A DNA stretch of 64,000 bases from Clusia tigrina (Eukaryota > Arthropoda > Insecta > Diptera > Clusiidae), in NCBI GenBank assembly GCA_920105625.2, contig OV050032.1, forward strand, positions 12,050,807 to 12,114,806, written 5' to 3'. The position numbers were made by a program, and so were the translations under genes. Below are positions 24,905-38,149 of this stretch, piece after piece. How positions within the stretch are numbered: position 1 is the first letter of the stretch; every line of letters starts with the position of its first letter. Under the pieces are notes generated by a model, which did no database searches, had not been told where the DNA came from, and saw only the letters and a list, made by a program, of their open reading frames with translations.

Positions 24905-26299
24905 GCTGTTCTATGTTTATGCTGAGTGCGTTCTAATGTGTATTATGCCGCACCATTCCCTGCTCTACGCATTGGGGCAATTTGTCGTCGATCGTGTCTA
25001 TAAACTGTGTGAAGGCCACTTTTTGTTGGGTGTTAACGAGTTATCGTAGTTGTTGGTTATCGCTTGGGTTAAGCTTTATTGTACATTAAGTACAGAGGGG
25101 CATGAGGAGGGTTAATTGTGCAGGTGTCATCACGTACAAGTGTGCGTGAGTATGTGAAAGCTGCATATGAATATTTCCTTTTTATGTGCTTAGTAGATGG
25201 CTTTAGTTTATTTAATTCATCCGTCAATCTGCCAGTAAGGACGGTTTTGAATGCCCCCTTCATAACATATTTAATCAATCCCAGCGATGATACTAAATGA
25301 CCTTTTACGGTCCGAATTTGCAGGGTATACATCAAAATTTGCTTAGATATTTCAGTTATTTTCGATACAGTCTGTTTGAGTGCGGAGATAATTCTTTTCC
25401 ATGGATACTCCTTTAAAATTGCAAACATTGAGTACCTCATATGCAAACTTGTTTAATTTTATCTGAGAAAATGCATAAAAAGGAGAAAAATCCTCATTAG
25501 CGTTGTGACACTCATAAAAGCTGCACTTCAAAAGTCCTTAAATTACGTTTGAATAAAAAACGTTCGAACCTGTCCAAAAGTCAACGCATTCGGTGAACTG
25601 ATCAAGATGAGTGAGTGGGTCCATTCGCTAGCTTAGTCATGCTTTGCCCTGCCTGAAAAGTATAAATATTTAAGATACGTCTTTCTGGTTAGTTGATGAC
25701 AATTCCATGAAGACTTCAATGAACTCATACGAAGTTGTTCATCGCAGCAGGTCTTCTTCAGATTCACTGTTATTCAAAATTTCCCCTATCAATTTCCCGC
25801 TATTAACTTTCAGTATCTCGTAATCAGAATTGTCTTATCTATATCACCGTGTTCTTCCATTTACTGACTGATCTCGTCATTTTTGATAAATAAAGTTTTA
25901 GGTATATAGAACAAAAAAGAGTTTATGGTGAGATTTGTAGCGATTTTGAAAGGAGGATACTCAATGATTGGTAGTCATTCATGGGACTTTTCCTTGTATA
26001 ACATTTGCATTGAATGGGGGGAAAAAATATGGGAGTTGAATCAAGGTGGTCGTAATCGAACTACCGACCCCGTAAAATGTATGATAGGAAGAGCTTTTTT
26101 TGTGACGAGTTTTACCATCGCGATTGTCATGATTCGACCACCAATTGTTATGTTAAATGCCCTCCTCGATATGGTCAAAGAACTTGAAACTGCAACACGC
26201 TGAGCACGCTGGGGCAATTCTTTGCGAACCCGAAAGTAGTTCACATCTCTTAAATGCTCGTACAACTTGCAACGTTGTATTTAAAGCTATGATGCACAT
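24261..26299. other. Intergenic DNA upstream of h
   Basis: No gene recognised. It has a long pure (TTG)n run at about 24857-24905. 25050-26300 is AT-rich and featureless, with short frames lacking domains. Confidence 0.5.
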
Positions 26300-26936
26300 T
26301 TGAGTGTAGACAAAAAATCACATTAAGTGCGGACCTGGCATAACTGTGCGCCAATGGGACGTGCTTGTATGCCTGTCAGTCCTTTGCGTGGTCAGTGAGG
26401 AGGGATAGGATGTACACAGTGGGAAAAAATAGAAATTAGAAAATGTTTCGCTTAATAGCAGCGACGGCATTCTTATTCACAAAATTAATATTGAAGACCT
26501 TTTGTTGCATTTCGTGTTCCAATTACAATTTGGCACATCAATCGCCATTAACAGTTGCTTGAATAAAAGCAGAAACGCATTCCAAGCAAATGCAACTAAT
26601 TTCTATTTCATCATCAACATCATCATCGTCATTATCACCATCATTAGCAAGAACAAGCACAACAACAATAACAATAACAACCCCAACTGAATGCACACAT
26701 GCATATTGGCAATAAAATTGCACTGCAGCCGTGGCCGCACTATGCACCACTATCAGCGACAACAACAACAACAACAATAAAAGCAGCAGCAACTGCAGCA
26801 ACAGCAGCGCCAGCGGCAATTTCAAGCGTTTACATCATTTGCTGTAGCGCAAGAGAACGGCGGCCCCCACCGCCAAACGGAGGAAAAATATACATAGGCG
26901 AGCGAGGAGCGTACATGTGTGTTTATGAACTCGGGC

Positions 26937-26993
<57 letters not shown>

Positions 26994-28850
26994 TGCTGCT
27001 GTGTTGATGTGTGCGTTGTTGTTTACATTACGAACGCCCATTGCCAGAGCATTCAAATAAACAAATTCCGTCGATCACATGCAGCGTCGTATAAATAAGC
27101 CACACAGCAGCTAAAAACAAAATTCTCCCACCGTACATTAATTGCGGCTATTTTGAGACGCTTCCGAAGAAAGCGAGCACACGGCAGCATCACTCAAAGA
27201 ATGCGAAGTGTTCGATTTGGCGCGGGTGGTCGAAATTTCGGCGAGGTACACCCACCCACTCATTCACGCGCTCGCTCGCACCGATGGAGCTTAGCGCCCA
27301 CTGCACGCCAAATTGATTGTCAAACATCATAAGTCAGGGCGTCGGGGGCTCCGCGGATGTGCTACGTGGCTGTGTGAGTTTGCGTGTGTGCTTTTGTGGG
27401 CGCATTCTTGTGCTAAATCTGGCAAAATTACCACGTTTTTTACTGACCACGTCGCAAAGTGCTTCTGATCACCACTGACAACGCCACCGCCACCGCCATC
27501 GCCATCGCCACCGCCAAAGCTGCCGTCGCCGTAGCCGTCACTGCATGAGCTACGACCTACAGCTCACTAAAAATAGCATCAATCATTGCCAGCCAGCGGG
27601 TTGTCCACCACCCCACTGCAGTCGGCGTCATTGTCGTCCGCCCCAACCTAACCCAAACCAACCGTACCCAACCGTACACAATCCATCGCAAATGTCTGCT
27701 CAGACACACACATACTCCTACAGACACACACACACGCACACACACACACACACACCAACACACACATACACACAGTCACACAGACACACTGGCAAAATGT
27801 TAAGTTCGTGCGTAATAAGACTCAAAGTGCGCGCCCTATTAAAAACACATAAAACGCGCAGCCACCCACTTACCCCAACCCCTGCCACGCCGAAGCGGAT
27901 GTGCACCTAAATGCCCGCGCTCAATAATGGCGCAACTAATTTAGAACTCCTCGCAGGCGGCGCAGTGCTGTGCAGTGAGCCACTCGCCAATCGCCAGTTT
28001 CGCTGCTGACTGCCACATTTGGTCGACATGGCATTAATAGTGGCCCCGCCACCGCCGACACAGCCATCGCCACCGACACAGTTGGCCGTTACGGTGCCGT
28101 TGGTGGCGAGATGGTGCCGCTGGTGCCTTTGCTGGTGGGGCTGAAATTGCATGCGTCGTTTGTTTGTTTGTTGTTGCAGTCGGTTCTGCTGCGGTTTGTT
28201 TAATTTCGGCTTTTATTAGTCATTAATGAGAGGACGTGTTGCGAAGTATTGCACGGGTGTGCATTGCGAGAAACCAGCTACGAGTACCACGGCAGGCATT
28301 GCCTTAATTTGGCTTTGAATGCTGTTCGTTTTGGCGGCTGGTGCCGATGGTAGAAATAATTTGGCACACAGGCTATCGTCAACAACAACAGCAAGAACAA
28401 AATGATTAGCAACAGGTAACGATATTTTCTGTATTTTTGCTTTTGTTGGCAATGAAATATCTTTTTTCTTTTCGTTGGTTATTTCATAAAATGTTGCAGA
28501 AATGTGCACTGCCAACAGGGCGAAGAGAATTCAAAAAGTTCGACTGTACGCCGAAAAGTGGCACCCAACGAGAGGCGACGGACACCAAGGAATTTCGTAT
28601 GACTTAATTTATGGAACAAATGTTGATGGGTCTGCAACTTGTGCCCGCATTTCATGCAACACTTGCAGGCACATGTTTTGCCAACAGTATTATTAGCCCA
28701 TATTTAAAGGCTGAGATGAAATTGCACCCCAGAAGCTTCCATTGTCTTATCAAATTCTGACTGCACAAACACACTCACACGCACGCATATTTTATATTTG
28801 CGGCATTAGGAACCAGAGAGGAACCTCCGCTTTCGCAGGGGAAAGTGCGT
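26300..28850. other. Transposon-free, enhancer-like intergenic island
   Basis: It has higher GC than its surroundings, no transposon remnants, and many short simple repeats: CAT/CAA triplets at 26610-26680, CAA/CAG at 26755-26815, (GT)n at 26941-26991, GCC/ACC triplets at 27480-27535 and (CA)n at 27720-27785. The style resembles fly regulatory intergenic DNA. No coding evidence. Confidence 0.4.
26941..26991. repeat. (GT)n microsatellite
   Basis: About 25 uninterrupted GT dinucleotides. Confidence 0.97.
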
Positions 28851-29009
28851 AAATGAATTGCGGAACAAAGTTAAATTTCACCAATAGAAGGAGATCTCTA
28901 TTGCAGGTTGGACTCAGCAAAAGTGATAAAACTCATTTTCGAAAATTGGCGCGCTTTGCTTTCAATTGCCTATTTTCAGTCGTGGTGGGTGAGGCGGGAA
29001 ATCAATTCA

Positions 29010-31050
29010 GAATCTCATGCAAGAGACTGAATTCGCACTTGAGAATAAAGAATATACGGTTGGGTGTCTTCTTAATATTAATGGGGCTTTCGATAACACC
29101 GATTTCGCTAATATTAATAGGGCAATCCTAAGCAAGGGCGTTAATTCGACAACATGTAGATGGATAAACAATGTTCTCAGAGAAAGGAACATCAAATCTT
29201 CTTCAGGCGTTACAGAGGTCCGGGTTCGTCGGCAAAAGAATGTCCATAAGATGGAGTACTATCCACGCTATTGTGGTCGTGTAGTTTCTGACGAGCTTCT
29301 GGACCTACTGAGCTACGATAAATACGATGTGTACTGGGTTATGCCGACGATAATGTTCTTCTTATCAGAAGAAAATTTGAAGACACGATCTCAGATTTAC
29401 TCCAGAGAGCTTTGACTCCTATATCAAATTGGTGTAGGAGGGTGGGACTGAAAGTTAACCCTAATAAGACCTGCATAGTAATCTTCACCAAAAAAAGGTC
29501 AAGGGAAAACTACGGAGAGCCAAACATTTTTGGGGATAGAATACCATTTTCAAAAGAAGTAAAATACCTCTCGGTATCACACTCGATGAAAGATTGCTAT
29601 GGAATGGTCACCTAAAGAACATCATTAAGAAAGCCAGGGCCACTTTTTGGACGAACGGATGATTAATGGGGAAAAGCTGAGGACTTAATCCAAAAATGTC
29701 GCTATATATAGCCATCAATAGTCCAATCGTTGCCTATGCGGCATCTGTTTGGTGCAAAAAGATGGAGTAAAAAACAGCACAGACCAAGATCAATAAAATA
29801 CAAAGACTAGCCTGTGTCTGCACGACGGGGGCCGTTAAGTCAGCTCCGACTGCAAGCCTGGAGGCATTATTAAGCCTATTTCCAATTCATTTATTCATCA
29901 AGAAAGAAGCGCTGCAAAACTCATCTCAGTCAGCTCCGACTGCAGGCCTGGAGGCATTATTAAGCCTACTTCCAATTCATTTATTCATCAAGAAAGAAGC
30001 GCTGCAAAACTCATCTCAGTGCACCTACGGCAATCCTCATTCAGGGACGGAACTGCAACACAAACGATTAATCTAACCACAAGTAACTAAGTCGCCCTAA
30101 ATATAACTTTAAACACAACTTCAAGGTCACATTCCCGAGTAGGGTTAACTGGGAACAAAATAGACCAGCGCCAACTTATAACGCTCATATGTGGTACACA
30201 GACGGCTCAAAAACTGAGGAGAGAGTTGGGGCTGGGGTGTTTGGGTAAAAACCAAGAAGTTCCTTATTCACAAGCATGGGCTGAGAAAACTCATGCTCTG
30301 CCTAAGCCTAAGAGAGTAATTAGACAGGGGTACAAGAAATAGCCACATCCTTATCCACTCTGACAGCAAAGCAGCACTACTAGCGAATAACGCCTTTGTT
30401 ATGAAATCAAAACTGGGATGGTTTGGGATTATCTCCGACGGCTGAAAACACTACAGCAACCAACAACAGAGAACCTCTGATTTGGGTGTCAGGTCACCGC
30501 GGACATATATGGAATGAAGAGGCAGATGCACTCGCTAGGAAAGCGGCTGCCAGTAGTTTTAGTGGACCGGAACCCTTCTGTGGGCTGCCGTGGAGCTCCA
30601 CGAAGTACAACCTAAATAAATGGCTGGAGCAAAATCACAGCAATATTGGATGGGAAAAAAAGATATCAGAGTCGCAAAAACCTTCATTGCAAAAACATAC
30701 CGCAAAGAACCATAGAAATTCTAGGCTTAACTAGAACAGGTTCTCGAATTGCCTCAGGCTTTCTAACTGGACATGGTAGGGTCAACAAACACTTACAACT
30801 AACATGAAGGTACGCCCAAATGACTATCGTAGGTTATGTAATGAAGAAGTGGAAACATCTGAACACCTGTTGTGTCAATGTAACTGTCCAATCCAGATTT
30901 CATTTGTTAGGAAACTATTACCTAGAACCACCAGAAATTGCGGACAATTCTTCATAGCACGATAAACGGGTCTTGAGAAATGTTGCTTTAAAGAAAATAC
31001 GATGGAAAGTCGACTTCTATAGATTCAGCCCATCTTAGGCTTCAAACTAG
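29010..31050 (+). mobile_element. Dead R1/Jockey-superfamily LINE: RT, RNase H and zinc-knuckle
   Basis: RT begins TEFALENKEYTVGC, then NGAFDNTDFANINRAIL. The catalytic YADDNVLL box is readable at 29340-29369, shifted one frame from the upstream stretch. VNPNKTCIVIFTKK and KEVKYL follow. RNase H appears as WYTDGSKTEE at about 30191, a DSKAALLA block near 30360, and WVSGHRGHIWNEEADALARKA near 30483 (the expected GNxEAD is altered to WNEEAD). CRLCNEEVETSEHLLCQC is readable near 30833. Several frameshifts, stops and a 90-bp tandem duplication (29839-30018) make it inactive. It lacks the endonuclease and ORF1 parts, so it is 5'-truncated. Confidence 0.88.
29839..30018 (+). repeat. 90-bp tandem duplication inside the LINE
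   Basis: GTCAGCTCCGACTGCAAGCC at 29839 recurs (with G for A) at 29929. The two 90-bp units differ at only about two positions, so the duplication is recent relative to the decay of the element. Confidence 0.95.
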
Positions 31051-31179
31051 CTCCATGTCTTGGGTGTGCAATCTTCACATTGATAGGAAAATTATATCCT
31101 CTATAATTGTAGGGTTCTTGGGCTGTACTATGTACGAAACTGGAGCACAAAAGTGTTGCTGATCGAAAACTGGCGTGCC

Positions 31180-31372
31180 TCGTTTAAGGCCTTACTCACA
31201 TTCTTTCACCCGTGTGTTCAGGTTAATCAGCTACTTAATGACCAAAAGAATACGCCCTAATTACGAGTGAGGTTCAGTGTTGCGCGGTGGTATCGCAATG
31301 GACCCATAGTGGTCTGCGTGAGTTGGTCTGTATACTGGCTGCCACGAAAACCTCACCTAACCTAATAACCAA
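31180..31372 (+). mobile_element. LINE 3'UTR tail, another subfamily
   Basis: GGTGGTATCGCAATGGACCC, GTGGTCTGCGTGAGTTGG, then CTCACCTAACCTAA. It has the same layout as other LINE 3' tails in this window (terminal ACCTAACC) but a distinct sequence, close in form to the 3' end of the element at 8363-9190. No coding part is seen. Confidence 0.55.
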
Positions 31373-32147
31373 TCAAGAATTCGCTGTCTACTTAATCTAC
31401 GAGTATAACTCAGTCTGTAATTGTGTGTACAGCCAGCGTAGTAGGCAGCTTTAATGCAGATGTAGCTCACAGAAGGATTGTACCAAGTTCTAGCCACCTA
31501 AATTGATCATGAGTTCCTTATCTTTTCTGTGGATTTGCTGGAAAAAATATTCTCATGCGTCACATTGATAAGTCAACTCGATTATTTGTAAATATTGTAA
31601 ACAATTTTCAGGAATTCTGCCAGAAGGCAGTACTCAGCACGCTCAGCATACACTGAACTCACTCACTCTGCACCCAGCGTTGAGCGGCCCTAATTATTTC
31701 ATTGGAATCATTGTGCACGCTTTTCCCGAAACCCCTTTTGCCAAGTAGCTAGAGCGGTTAAGCTGTTTCACGCCCACTACACTGACCGATAGAGTAGTTG
31801 TATGTGCCTGAAAGGATTTAATCGACTCGCAAGGATTTGCTTAAACCGCGATAATTAAATCGCTTTAGACACGCTCACTGCCGCCTCGCAGTCAAACAAT
31901 CCTAGCCAGCCAGTACCACACTTGCTGCCACCGAATGTCAGACAATAGCACATGATAGCGTTACGACCGAGCGTACGCAGAAAGGGTTCCGCTGCGTACG
32001 AACATGTGCGAAGGTGTGCAACGCACTGCGACAAGGATTAAATCCTTTTCCTTTATAAGCACTGTCAACTTCACTTAAAACGCAACAAAGCCACCAGTAG
32101 CGGCATCGCCATCTACACCAGGCAAAAGCAACACAATCAACAATAGT

Positions 32148-32183
<36 letters not shown>

Positions 32184-34130
32184 AACAAGAACTAAAATAA
32201 TAACAAGCACGAACAACAATTAGTTGCCGAAACGCAAGGGGTACGGAATTTTCTTTTATTAACAGGATGATCATCCACATCAAAGGGCTAAAACCACACA
32301 CCCATAAAACTGAGCTATTCGAAAGGTATCCTTTCTATGTTCACGGCGGCCCACAACAACGTTTTATTACTTTATCACTCTTTCCCAGCAACTCATTCCC
32401 TTCGTTACCCGTTCGCCCACACTTCGCTTAGTCGCTTGTTTGTTTGACTGTTATAAAAGGATTAAATCACGAAATGAGTCGCTGGACAGGTACGACGTCC
32501 AGCGCGCTGGCTGGCCGCCTGACTGACGTACGCCTGCGCGAATGTCAATATTAACCCTTGCCATAAACCGTCGGTGAGCGTACGAGTATGCAGGAGCATT
32601 ATTTAACGAGTTAAGCCCAGCAATCCTGGCAGCAGTTAAGCAGGTACAACCCTTTGGAAAGGCGGCAAAGGCGTTATACGCTGCCCTCGGCTACAAACGG
32701 GAGAACTCGGTTAGCAAGAAGCCGTAAATGCAGAATCGTGAGTTCGGCCTGTTTGTGCTCTTTCTCCTTATTAAGCCTTTCCAAAATCATCCTTTCCGGG
32801 AACTACCTACAGCAAATTGCGAATTGTCGTCAAATTATTTCCTCATTCTAAATAAAAATTTCTCAAAAACCAAAAATAAAACAAAATAAGAAAAACAAAA
32901 AATACAGAAAATAAAATCTAAAAAAAGAAAGGGAAAATATAATAATAAAAGCATCATAAATATTCTTGGATAAAAAAAACACATAAAAACGATTGCGTAT
33001 ATTTTCGCAATAGGCACCCGTCCGACGTAGTTGGCGATTGCGTCATAAAAACGCAACGGCATTACGTAAAAAACGAACGAACTTCAAAAAACACTCGCAC
33101 TAAAAAGAGAAACGTTCAAAAACAAAACAAATATAAATAAAGAAGAATACCCGTTCCAGCTAAAGAAGCGATCAAACAGCGCGCGAACGGGAGAACCATA
33201 AAGTCCCAGGCGAATATTCGTAGTTTCCTAAAAAAACATGCTTCGTTCTTTACGATTTCTGTGAAGAATCCTTTTCTAATGCAAAATGAAACCCACAACC
33301 AACCAAGCGGAGCACATTTCTGGTGCTTGCCTGCGACTGGTTAATTTAACCCGTGAACGCGCATCCGTAGAATCCTTCCTTGCCTGCTCAATTCATGAAA
33401 CATTACAAATTATTGGCAGTGCGAATATTGGCAACAACCACAACAGCAACAACAACAGTAACAACGAACAATCATTGTGTGTGTGCGAGCAAGAATGCGA
33501 GAGTAGCACTGTCTGCACCCTTAACTGCGAGGCAAATCCTTTGGAAGCAAGCTGAAAGCAAACGCTAAATGAAGGATTTTATGGTTTTATTAAGGGTTAT
33601 TTGCAACGTCAATGCCAAAGATGCCATTTACATGGACAACACTCGTTCCTAGTCAGCCTCATTGCAGTGGTCGTTTTGCCCATTTACCACCGCTCGCCGA
33701 CGGTGCGCGCATGTGCACACAGGTACCAAGGATGCGATAGGGTACTGTGATTTGCTGCACTTTTATGATAGAGTTACACAGAAAGAGTTCTTTCTTTCAC
33801 ATGCCACGCCGAAAGAGGTTCCTCAGTCGGCAGTCCGCACGTACACGCACGGGAAAATGTGGCTCTCGCATTGCTCTGCTGTTGCATGTGCCAACAAGAA
33901 ATGGCGAACAAAGAGAACAACAGTAGGCAGTTAAGGAGTGTCCGCTGCATTTGAGCTTCATGTCCTTGATTCCACCCGCTACTAATCGCTCGCTCACTCG
34001 CTGCAGACGCAGCCAGTTTGCTATTGTTTCGCATTCTGCTGTTGTGTTGTTGGATGTCGCAAAGAGTTTTATGGCCAAAATCCCGCCACTTTTCCCAGAA
34101 TGCTTCCCAAACACATACTAAAACATTCAG
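31373..34130. promoter_or_regulatory. Candidate h enhancer island with AAAGGATT cluster and A-tracts
   Basis: No transposon or gene is recognised. AAAGGATT/AATCCTTT occurs at 31811, 32041, 32456, 33267 and 33535. ACAAGGATTA at 32031 abuts AATCCTTTTC at 32041, giving a near-palindrome. GGATTA is the Bicoid/Otd-type core. Hunchback-like A-tracts (ATAAAAA) occur at about 32970-33095. A (CAA)n run lies at 32148-32180. The island is 8-11 kb upstream of the h ATG, where Drosophila carries stripe enhancers. Enhancer function is inference. Confidence 0.4.
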
Positions 34131-36329
34131 TTTAGTTACTTGGCCTCTATGGTATATGGTCTATGGTCCTGAGTAGCAATGCCCACAGAAAAAGGGCGCG
34201 AGCTCAGTAACAAACACAGCTGGAACATTCATATGAGTACCCATACATTGGCACAGTTCTTGAGCGTGGTTATTCTCAGCGAACTTGGTTGCAATTATAA
34301 TGGAAAGAGCTCGAAACACTCAGTGAGGCACTAACGGAGTACTATTCCTGGTGTTGAGCTTGGTGGCAGTGTGCAGCAATTTGTACCGTCAGAGGTCCTT
34401 TACGAATTGAGAGATTTCACTGCATAGAGCCACGATTACAAGCGATCCTGTTGATACATATCCATGAATCAATATTAAATAATGTGTTGTTCCTTTGAAG
34501 TGCGACGGGAGTACCATGATAAATGCATATGTCTCCTATTCTTGTTGAATTCATATCCAAAGCTAAAGCTTAGCACGTAAATGAGGCTGAAGTATATTAT
34601 ATATATCATATTAAATATATAATATATCATATTTTGTCTGAGCACGATTTGCAGTCAAGTGTGCTCAGCTCAGTCCAGTTGAAATTATTGTAGTTGGCAC
34701 CGAATAAGAGGAATAACTCACTGCACATTTGGCCCAGTGGGTGGGTTCCAGACACTTCTCCACACTTTCACATTCAGTGGGAATCCATTAATATAGTGTC
34801 CACACTTTGGCAATTATCATTGGAAAAAATACTGTCCTTTAAATGAATATAGAACTGTGGAAACTACATGCAGCGAGTATGGCGTTTGAAACACTTCAAT
34901 GAATTTCTATGAATGAGCAATATGAACGTGCTCTACAATCTGGAAGGTTTGTTTGCAATAAGACTCAAGAATTCGTCATTCTCTGCCACATACGATTATT
35001 CAGGCCACTGAAGGTGCTGTTAAAAGACGTAAAAATTGATTCTATTATTGCGTAAACGAGTAAATGCAAAAATAAACAAGGATGAATCTAGCGCAAGGAA
35101 AATTACGAATAGTACACCGAACGGCTCCTGATCCATATTCGCAACTGTACAGGTTGATGGGGATAATGAAGAGCTTTTTCAATTCAAGCATCACGTTAGG
35201 TGGCTAACATTTTGGTGACTGGACTTGGACCACATGCTGCATCACTATCTCAATATGAAAGTTCCAGAAGAAGTTATTACTGAAGTACATGAGCACGAGT
35301 ACCAATCGCCCATTGGCACGATGGATGAGTGGTCAAGTTTGTTCCTGTATCTGATGATGCCCATACGAGTAAGTTCTAAGTTTAACCGGGTCAAGACTGA
35401 GATTAGTTTGCACTGGCCATTTAAACCCCTCAAAGTTTATTGCAATTTGTTGGATTTACATTTTGAGCACTTTTTGAAAACGCTTCAAGGCTTTCGCAAG
35501 CGTATTCTCCTATATCGGATCGGATCGGAAACATCAGAGCCAACACTAAGTAGCTTGATTATTGCTAATATGAAGGTCTCTGCAGGTATGGATGATAAAT
35601 CATTTGGAAGACTTTGTTGGCCAGGTACACATACAGGATAAAATAGCTCTCGAAATATGCTAACTCCAAAAAGTACTTCTAAGACTGAAGTTTATAGGAG
35701 TCTGGTTAAAACTCTCAGGGAAGCTGATATTTTACTGACAAGACACTCAAATTAAGTTTGATCACAGATATCGACACAATCATGTGGCACCATGATCCAT
35801 CACGAGAAAATTGGGTTGATAGGTTCTTCATAAGTTTTCAAGTTTAGAGATATCTGGCAAAATGTCAAGTTCCATTATTCATCGACCGATGTTCCCAAAC
35901 TTATTGAGTACGAATAAAATTGGTTTATTCGAAACCCAGATTATTCTTCCTGATATATGTTTATAGGCGATATCGAGCGATATTCTTATTTCATATACGA
36001 GTATATGATGGTAAAATTATCTGCTGTCTTTCTATTGGCAGTAAGAGGAAAAGCTATTGTCCTACTCGTAGTATTGAAAATGTTGTTGTCCCTTGGATAA
36101 TTTGTGGAAGCAGTACAGGTATTTTGATGAAGTCGGGGGGAGTTCTGTCAAGCCTGATACTTACGATATTATAGTCGCGAATGATTCAGGAACTTTTTAA
36201 ATAGTTTCAAATAAGAGCGCAAATAATTATGCACCAGTGGCCTTGAGTATTGAATCATTCGATTGACGCGTTGCTTGAACGAACTCAGCAATTTCGCCTT
36301 GGCCAATATTTCGAGCGGTAAGAAGCGAC
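34131..36329. other. Intergenic stretch with one unassigned 138-codon frame
   Basis: AT-rich DNA. A plus-strand frame at 35225-35641 is open for 138 codons but shows no domain I recognise. It may be a piece of an unknown decayed element or chance. A short AT-rich palindromic patch lies at 34592-34636. Confidence 0.4.
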
Positions 36330-36550
36330 ATTTATTTCATAGAAGAAGTCCAGAAAGAGGCGCACTTTCATAGGCGACTACATTCTGGACTCTTTGGGAG
36401 ATATTTCAAATATAAAGATTATCTCCATCAACTGCTTCATTAAAAGCTCCAAATGGCTGCACCTTTGAAAGGGATGCGGTATCACAAGGGGTCAATGATG
36501 GCCTAAGTGCTGCCTTCGGGCGGGCGATTTCCCTACCTACCTACCTATAC
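36330..36550 (+). mobile_element. LINE family-A 3' tail
   Basis: GAGGCGCACTTTCATAGG and CATTCTGGACTCTTTGG correspond to the FLGDHFLDSL segment of the copy at 3440-4732. Then GGTATCACAAGGGGTCAATG, CTTCGGGCGG and CCTACCTACCTACCTA follow. It is 5'-truncated, about 220 bp. Confidence 0.82.
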
Positions 36551-36555
36551 AGTGT

Positions 36556-36672
36556 GGGAAGGCCGCTAATCTAGAAGGATGCCTAGCCTGATATCTCTTG
36601 CGGTATCACAAAGGGTCAATGTGGGCCTAAGTGCGCCCTTCGGGCGGCCGCCTTACCTACCTACCTACCTTC
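36556..36672 (+). mobile_element. Second adjacent LINE 3' tail
   Basis: GCGGTATCACAAAGGGTCAA, GGGCCTAAGTGCGCCCTTCG, then ACCTACCTACCTACCT. It sits head to tail directly after the preceding tail, so this is either a tandem insertion or a duplication. Confidence 0.8.
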
Positions 36673-38149
36673 ATAGAAGAATTTGACGCAATTTTTCTGT
36701 GAACTGCCACGCCCATATGTAATAGTACGAGCATGATCAAAATGCTCAGTATGAAGTTGTGTCTATATGATCACTTTCATCGCCATTTAACATGCATGGA
36801 CCAATTGTTTCTATGTACATAATTTGATACCGTCCTCGTGTTCGTTGCCATCCGACTTGTGTTCCCTTTACTAAATCCTTTCAAAAATTGTTTTACCATT
36901 TCACAAAATATTTGTGCCGATAATCTTTGCCACATTATGCCAAAGACCGACTTTGATGTTGCTCGTAAGCAAACTTGCATGCATTTCTTTTGCACTGGCG
37001 ACTGGGACCATTTGTTTAATTGTGGGTTTGGCCACCAAAGAATCCTTTAACGGTAAGATTAAGACGGAAACGCCTGTCTCGTGTGTGGCTCTGCGTTGCC
37101 GACGAATTAAGATAATTTCGGCGATTATCATATAATCATTTTTATGTGGAGCTCATTTAAAAGTGATTCTCTGAAGAGCCAAACCAGATACTGTTAACAC
37201 AATTGGCAACATGTGTGCCTGATTTGCACGCTAGGGATCTGGGCGTCAGCAGAATTTGCCTGGCATGTAGGAAAGAAGGACGGATATGATTTTATGCTCA
37301 ACTTTAGATACAATGGAAGTATTTTTAAGGAAAGGAACAATTTTACAGGTAATCTATGAATTGCTGGAATCAAAAAAAAGGAAACTATGCGAACTGTTTA
37401 AATATATGAGCAATGGAGTACTGGCAGTTGGGGATTGGCAAACCGAGAAAACCGATTTAATAAGGAAGCGATCACTTCGCATCTTTACCTTTGAATATAT
37501 CTGATGTCTGTCATAGATTAATATTAATAGTCCTTTGTTGAGAGTCCCATTTCTCTTCCGATTTAAGCAATTCGGTCATACAAATTACTAGTATAGTCCT
37601 GCAATCTAGTTTTCCTTCGAGGAAGCATGTGCACCAGCAGCAATCTTTAGAGTAAATCAGACTCTCAGGCTACTGAGAGCTGTGAGAGGAATCATAGTGT
37701 ATGAATCTGTATGGATACTGAGCAACCAACTGTGTATGGAAATAATGCAGCTTCCTGTCGCAGGATTAGAGCTGTAATTGCACTGTATTAGCTTGAGCTG
37801 TTTCCGATCTGCATGATCGCCAACCTCCCTGAACACCTTCTGTCAGTTTTTTGTCCTTCAGACGCGGTAAATGGCTCCTCTAGTCTGTCAATATGTGAAT
37901 ATAACGAATTTTGTAAGGAAACCATGCTTTGTTCCTAGTGGTACCTAAGGAAATGTCGAGAACATACAAGTCGTGTAGAATAAAGGCCCTGGATCCTTAT
38001 ATCAACTCTATGCATACACGTTAATACAATGGAAATTTGAAAGTGCAGTGGGTGCAATGGGTGCAATGGGTGCAATGGGTGCATAGGTGAGGCAAGTCTG
38101 GGCACAATTACGATAATTACCGGTAGGATATTCAAATTTCAGCAATGCC
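36673..38149. other. Intergenic, with two AATCCTTT motifs
   Basis: The block 36775-37140 is transposon-free and has AATCCTTT at 36874 and 37041. The rest is featureless apart from a 9-bp tandem repeat (GGGTGCAAT) at 38044-38085. Confidence 0.4.

Noticed and set aside
35225..35641. 138-codon plus-strand frame
   Set aside because: It has ordinary composition but no domain, no visible splice context and no neighbouring coding similarity that I recognise. Kept only as a note.
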